In this document: piece after piece, positions 61,660-64,000 of the stretch
How the letters are laid out: each line of letters begins with the position of its first letter
Position numbering within the stretch: the stretch's first letter is position 1
NCBI GenBank assembly: GCA_964635325.1
Contig: CAZWOL010000006.1
Coordinates: 1-64,000 of the forward strand
Source of the DNA: BOG-1112 sp964635325
GTDB taxonomy: Bacteria; Bdellovibrionota_B; Oligoflexia; Oligoflexales; Bog-1112
Direction of reading: 5' to 3'
Length of the DNA: 64,000 bases
Translations under genes and position numbers: made by a program
Notes under the pieces: model-generated
Database searches by the model: none
What the model was told of the DNA's origin: nothing
Seen by the model: only the letters and a program-made list of their open reading frames with translations

Positions 61660-62640
61660 ATGCGGAATTGGAATCTCGTAAGCTTAGGTTTGGGCTTAGC
61701 TTTAAGCGGATTTGCACTCGGAAACTACAGCTTTGACAACGAAGACAATCTTTATAATCAACGAAATAGTTCTAATGACCAGGTCAATTTTGATGCAGCT
61801 CAAAAAGCATTTGATGCTTATGCGGCTATCTACAATAACAAAAGCCACAGCACTGAAGACAGGTTGTATGCTTTCACCCAAATGGGTCGCTCACAAATCT
61901 ATGCAGGCGGCATGCTCAAAGGTGCAAATTTGCAAGCGCGCAAAGAAGCACTCACAAAATGTTACAAGATTGCCCAAAGCGCTCGCAAAGAATTTGTGGG
62001 AAAACAAGAACCACATTATTTCTATCTAGGATGCATGGCTGCGCTAGCAAAAATTTCATCAGTTGGCACTCGTCTTAAACTTGCTCTAAAGCTCCCCTCA
62101 GCACAAAAAGAAGCCCTAGCTGCCAGCACTGTCGACGGCAAATTGGTCGGTGGTTTTGAAGGCGGAGGATCCCTTCGTGTCTCTTCAGGAATCGCATCCA
62201 ACATCAAAGCCAAAGGTGTACCAGGTGGCTTCTACAATCCCAAACGTGCGATCGAACTCGCCGAAATCGCTCTAAACACTCCGACTATGCAGTCACATCC
62301 TTTCGAACCAATGAGTGGCAAAGACTATTTTGACAACTACTACTATCTCGCTTTTGCTTACTCTTCGCTGGGTATGGAAGAAAAAAACTTCAGTCATGTT
62401 GAAACCGCTTACAAAATCGTCACCGATCAAGTGAAAGCAATTGATGACCTTATCGAAGCCAATGAGCTTCCAAAGGGACGTGAACCTGAAACAATGCACT
62501 ACAGAACGGAAATGCTTGCGATCAAGTCAAACATCGAGGCTTGTCGCTCACATGCAAGTTGGGTTAGCTGCTTAGACGGTCGTCTCAACAAAGTGTCTGA
62601 AGAAATCGAAGCTAGCACAACAGAACACGACGACCTTTAG
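61660..62640 (+). CDS. Exported TPR-like protein of unknown function
   Basis: 326 residues. Sec signal peptide 1-22 (cleavage near ALG-NYS). The mature part is helical with a TPR-like pattern: DAAQKAFDAYAAIYNNKSHSTEDR, RKEALTKCYKIAQSARKEF and later AFAYSSLGMEEKNFSHVETAYKIV. Probably periplasmic. AAGGAG lies close to the ATG. The next gene encodes an outer-membrane barrel 35 bases downstream and a lipoprotein follows, so these may act together. Confidence 0.7.
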   Translation: MRNWNLVSLGLGLALSGFALGNYSFDNEDNLYNQRNSSNDQVNFDAAQKAFDAYAAIYNNKSHSTEDRLYAFTQMGRSQIYAGGMLKGANLQARKEALTKCYKIAQSARKEFVGKQEPHYFYLGCMAALAKISSVGTRLKLALKLPSAQKEALAASTVDGKLVGGFEGGGSLRVSSGIASNIKAKGVPGGFYNPKRAIELAEIALNTPTMQSHPFEPMSGKDYFDNYYYLAFAYSSLGMEEKNFSHVETAYKIVTDQVKAIDDLIEANELPKGREPETMHYRTEMLAIKSNIEACRSHASWVSCLDGRLNKVSEEIEASTTEHDDL

Positions 62641-62675
62641 GCGAGACCCCTAATCGAGAAAGGAAAGGAGCTCAT

Positions 62676-63908
62676 ATGTGGCACAATTTTCAGAAACTAC
62701 AGTTTGCATTTTTGGGGCTGATCACAGCAGGGTCAGCCTATTCGATTGAGAACACAAAGGTACTTCCTAAGGGAGTCCGAAGTTTCAACATCAAAAGCGT
62801 GCAAACTTCTGTCGACCAAAAGACCGATGCCCAGGGCTTCTTTCACTCGATCGCAGAACCACTCGCGAAAGATTTCACCTTTCGTAAAGTGATTGAAGGT
62901 GAAAAAAACCCGACCAACCGCTTGCTACTGCAATCCTTTCTTCAGGGCAAATTTAGCGAAAGCGACAGTCTCGGCACTTTCTCCGCAGACATGAAAGGAA
63001 ACATTCAGGTAACTGGAGGGATCTTCTCCTACGGTGCTACAGACAATCTAACACTTGCACTCGGCATCCCCTATTACCAAGCAAAAATGCATGTACGCAT
63101 GGGTTTTAGAGCCTCTGAAAATGCTCAAAGATTTGTAGCAGCCCTAAACGAACACGGAAACAATCAAACAGCAAAAGCACGTGAAGTTGCAGACAAATTA
63201 ACTTTTGCTGTTCGTGAGTTGAATAAAAAACTCACTGACAATGGTTATTCTGAAATTCAAGATTTTGAACGCTCCGGAATTGGGGATATCACCGTCGGTG
63301 CAAAGTATCTTTTTGTTGAACAAAGCTGGATAAAAACTGCAAATGCTTCAGGTGTAATCGCACCCACAGGATATGCTGGAGATCCCAACGTATTGGTAAA
63401 TGTTCCTTTCGGCACTGGATCTTGGGGACTCTTCACAACATTTTATACGGATGAATTTATTCGTGAAGATCTTTGGTTCAACCAATATGTAAAATACACC
63501 TACCAGGTTCCAACACATAAAAATGTACGCATGAAGACAGAAGATGAATCTATAACAGTGCCTGAAGAACGTCTTGGATTCAAACCCGGCGATCGCTGGG
63601 AAGCTGGAGTTTCAACACAGTATGAGCCATGGTTTGGTCTTATGGCAGCTGTTGGGCTTAGCTATGCAGGGAAAAATGGGGATCGCTACGATACCGACAA
63701 TTTAGTTTCGAAAAACGCTTTGGAAAAAGATGGATTCGAACGTGCATCATTCTTAGAGGCTCGCATCGGATACCAAAGCATCCCAGCATTTAGACGTAAG
63801 GAAATTCCTGTACCGTTCGTTGTTTCTTTAGAAATGAAGCGACACCTTAGTAGTATCAATACAGTTGTCAAAGATCTTTACACTGCCGACTTCAGTCTTT
63901 ACTTCTAA
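62676..63908 (+). CDS. Outer-membrane beta-barrel protein, predicted
   Basis: 410 residues with a signal peptide (about 1-24, ending SAYS-IEN). The protein ends in phenylalanine (SLYF), as outer-membrane barrels do for BamA recognition, and shows alternating beta-strands (NIQVTGGIFSYGATDNLTLALGIP, GDITVGAKYLFVEQS, KTANASGVIAPTGYAGD, RWEAGVSTQYEPWFGLMAAVGLSYAG). It recalls the MetA-pathway/phenol-uptake OMP family. Function unknown. GAAAGGAG precedes the start. Confidence 0.75.
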   Translation: MWHNFQKLQFAFLGLITAGSAYSIENTKVLPKGVRSFNIKSVQTSVDQKTDAQGFFHSIAEPLAKDFTFRKVIEGEKNPTNRLLLQSFLQGKFSESDSLGTFSADMKGNIQVTGGIFSYGATDNLTLALGIPYYQAKMHVRMGFRASENAQRFVAALNEHGNNQTAKAREVADKLTFAVRELNKKLTDNGYSEIQDFERSGIGDITVGAKYLFVEQSWIKTANASGVIAPTGYAGDPNVLVNVPFGTGSWGLFTTFYTDEFIREDLWFNQYVKYTYQVPTHKNVRMKTEDESITVPEERLGFKPGDRWEAGVSTQYEPWFGLMAAVGLSYAGKNGDRYDTDNLVSKNALEKDGFERASFLEARIGYQSIPAFRRKEIPVPFVVSLEMKRHLSSINTVVKDLYTADFSLYF

Positions 63909-63926
63909 GAACAAGGGACAATACAT

Positions 63927-64000
63927 ATGAACTACAATTATCAAAAACGATTCGTCCAACTGAGTAGCTGTATTTTTGCAGTATATTTTTCTGCCTGTGG
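63927..64000 (+). CDS. Start of a lipoprotein gene, cut by the window end
   Basis: ATG at 63927 with AAGGG about nine bases upstream. The 24 visible codons give a short basic segment, a hydrophobic core and the lipobox FSACG (Cys23), so this is a lipoprotein signal peptide. Continues past the window end. Confidence 0.7.
   Translation, partial: MNYNYQKRFVQLSSCIFAVYFSAC

Overview
The window looks like the chromosome of a Gram-negative bacterium. It has LPS-heptose synthesis (gmhA), an outer-membrane assembly lipoprotein (BamD), a TonB-like protein, a predicted outer-membrane barrel and many lipoproteins, with GC near the low 40s by eye. An ADP/ATP translocase of the Tlc/NTT family, a one-chain 2-oxoacid dehydrogenase E1 and a Lon2-EpmA operon suggest a predatory, intracellular or host-associated lineage around the Bdellovibrionota/Oligoflexia or another former deltaproteobacterial group. 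That placement is inference. The genome is not strongly reduced: arginine synthesis, haem synthesis and fatty-acid oxidation genes are present. I see no phage, insertion sequence, CRISPR array, rRNA or tRNA.

Layout. 1-2.4 kb: three poorly known envelope proteins. 2.5-6.6 kb: minus-strand operon argC-argJ-argBD, with kinase and transaminase fused. 6.7-12.5 kb: Ste24-type protease, RmuC, an unusual class-III aminotransferase, an acyl-CoA dehydrogenase and a glycine-rich RRM protein, all on the minus strand. 12.6-17.4 kb: a coiled-coil gene pair, hemE, gmhA and gpmI. 17.5-18.8 kb: ribosomal cluster rpsR-rpmB-small basic ORF-rpsT, with S18 heavily extended. 18.8-23.9 kb: a structured intergenic RNA candidate, priA, clpP and an ABC exporter. 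24-26 kb: etfBA and a class-V aminotransferase. 27-32.5 kb: a mini-ZIP transporter, a LysM/SLT lytic transglycosylase, a TonB-like protein, BamD and the Tlc translocase. 32.8-35.4 kb: two tandem, apparently paralogous lipoproteins. 35.4-40 kb: minus-strand operon of an unknown gene, a Lon2-like protease, epmA and a DUF503-like gene. 40-44 kb: a hyperbasic mini-ORF, a HAMP membrane protein, a FapA/DUF342 protein and TlyA. 44-46.5 kb: a probably frameshifted exported protein and pepA. 46.6-53.3 kb: eno, a glutaminyl-cyclase-like lipoprotein, an NYN protein, a winged-helix protein, a DUF4301 protein and a lipid kinase. 53.2-60.6 kb: minus-strand series mutS2, fused E1, hbd, H1-like protein, mutY. 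60.6-64 kb: prepilin peptidase, two exported proteins and the start of another lipoprotein.

Togetherness. Acyl-CoA dehydrogenase, EtfAB and 3-hydroxyacyl-CoA dehydrogenase form most of a fatty-acid or branched-chain acid oxidation route, and the fused E1 can feed it acyl-CoA. GpmI and enolase are consecutive glycolytic steps. Several starts were moved from the longest open frame to an internal codon with a better ribosome binding site; each entry says so. Two ORFs under 60 codons (48 and 35 aa) were added by reading the gaps.
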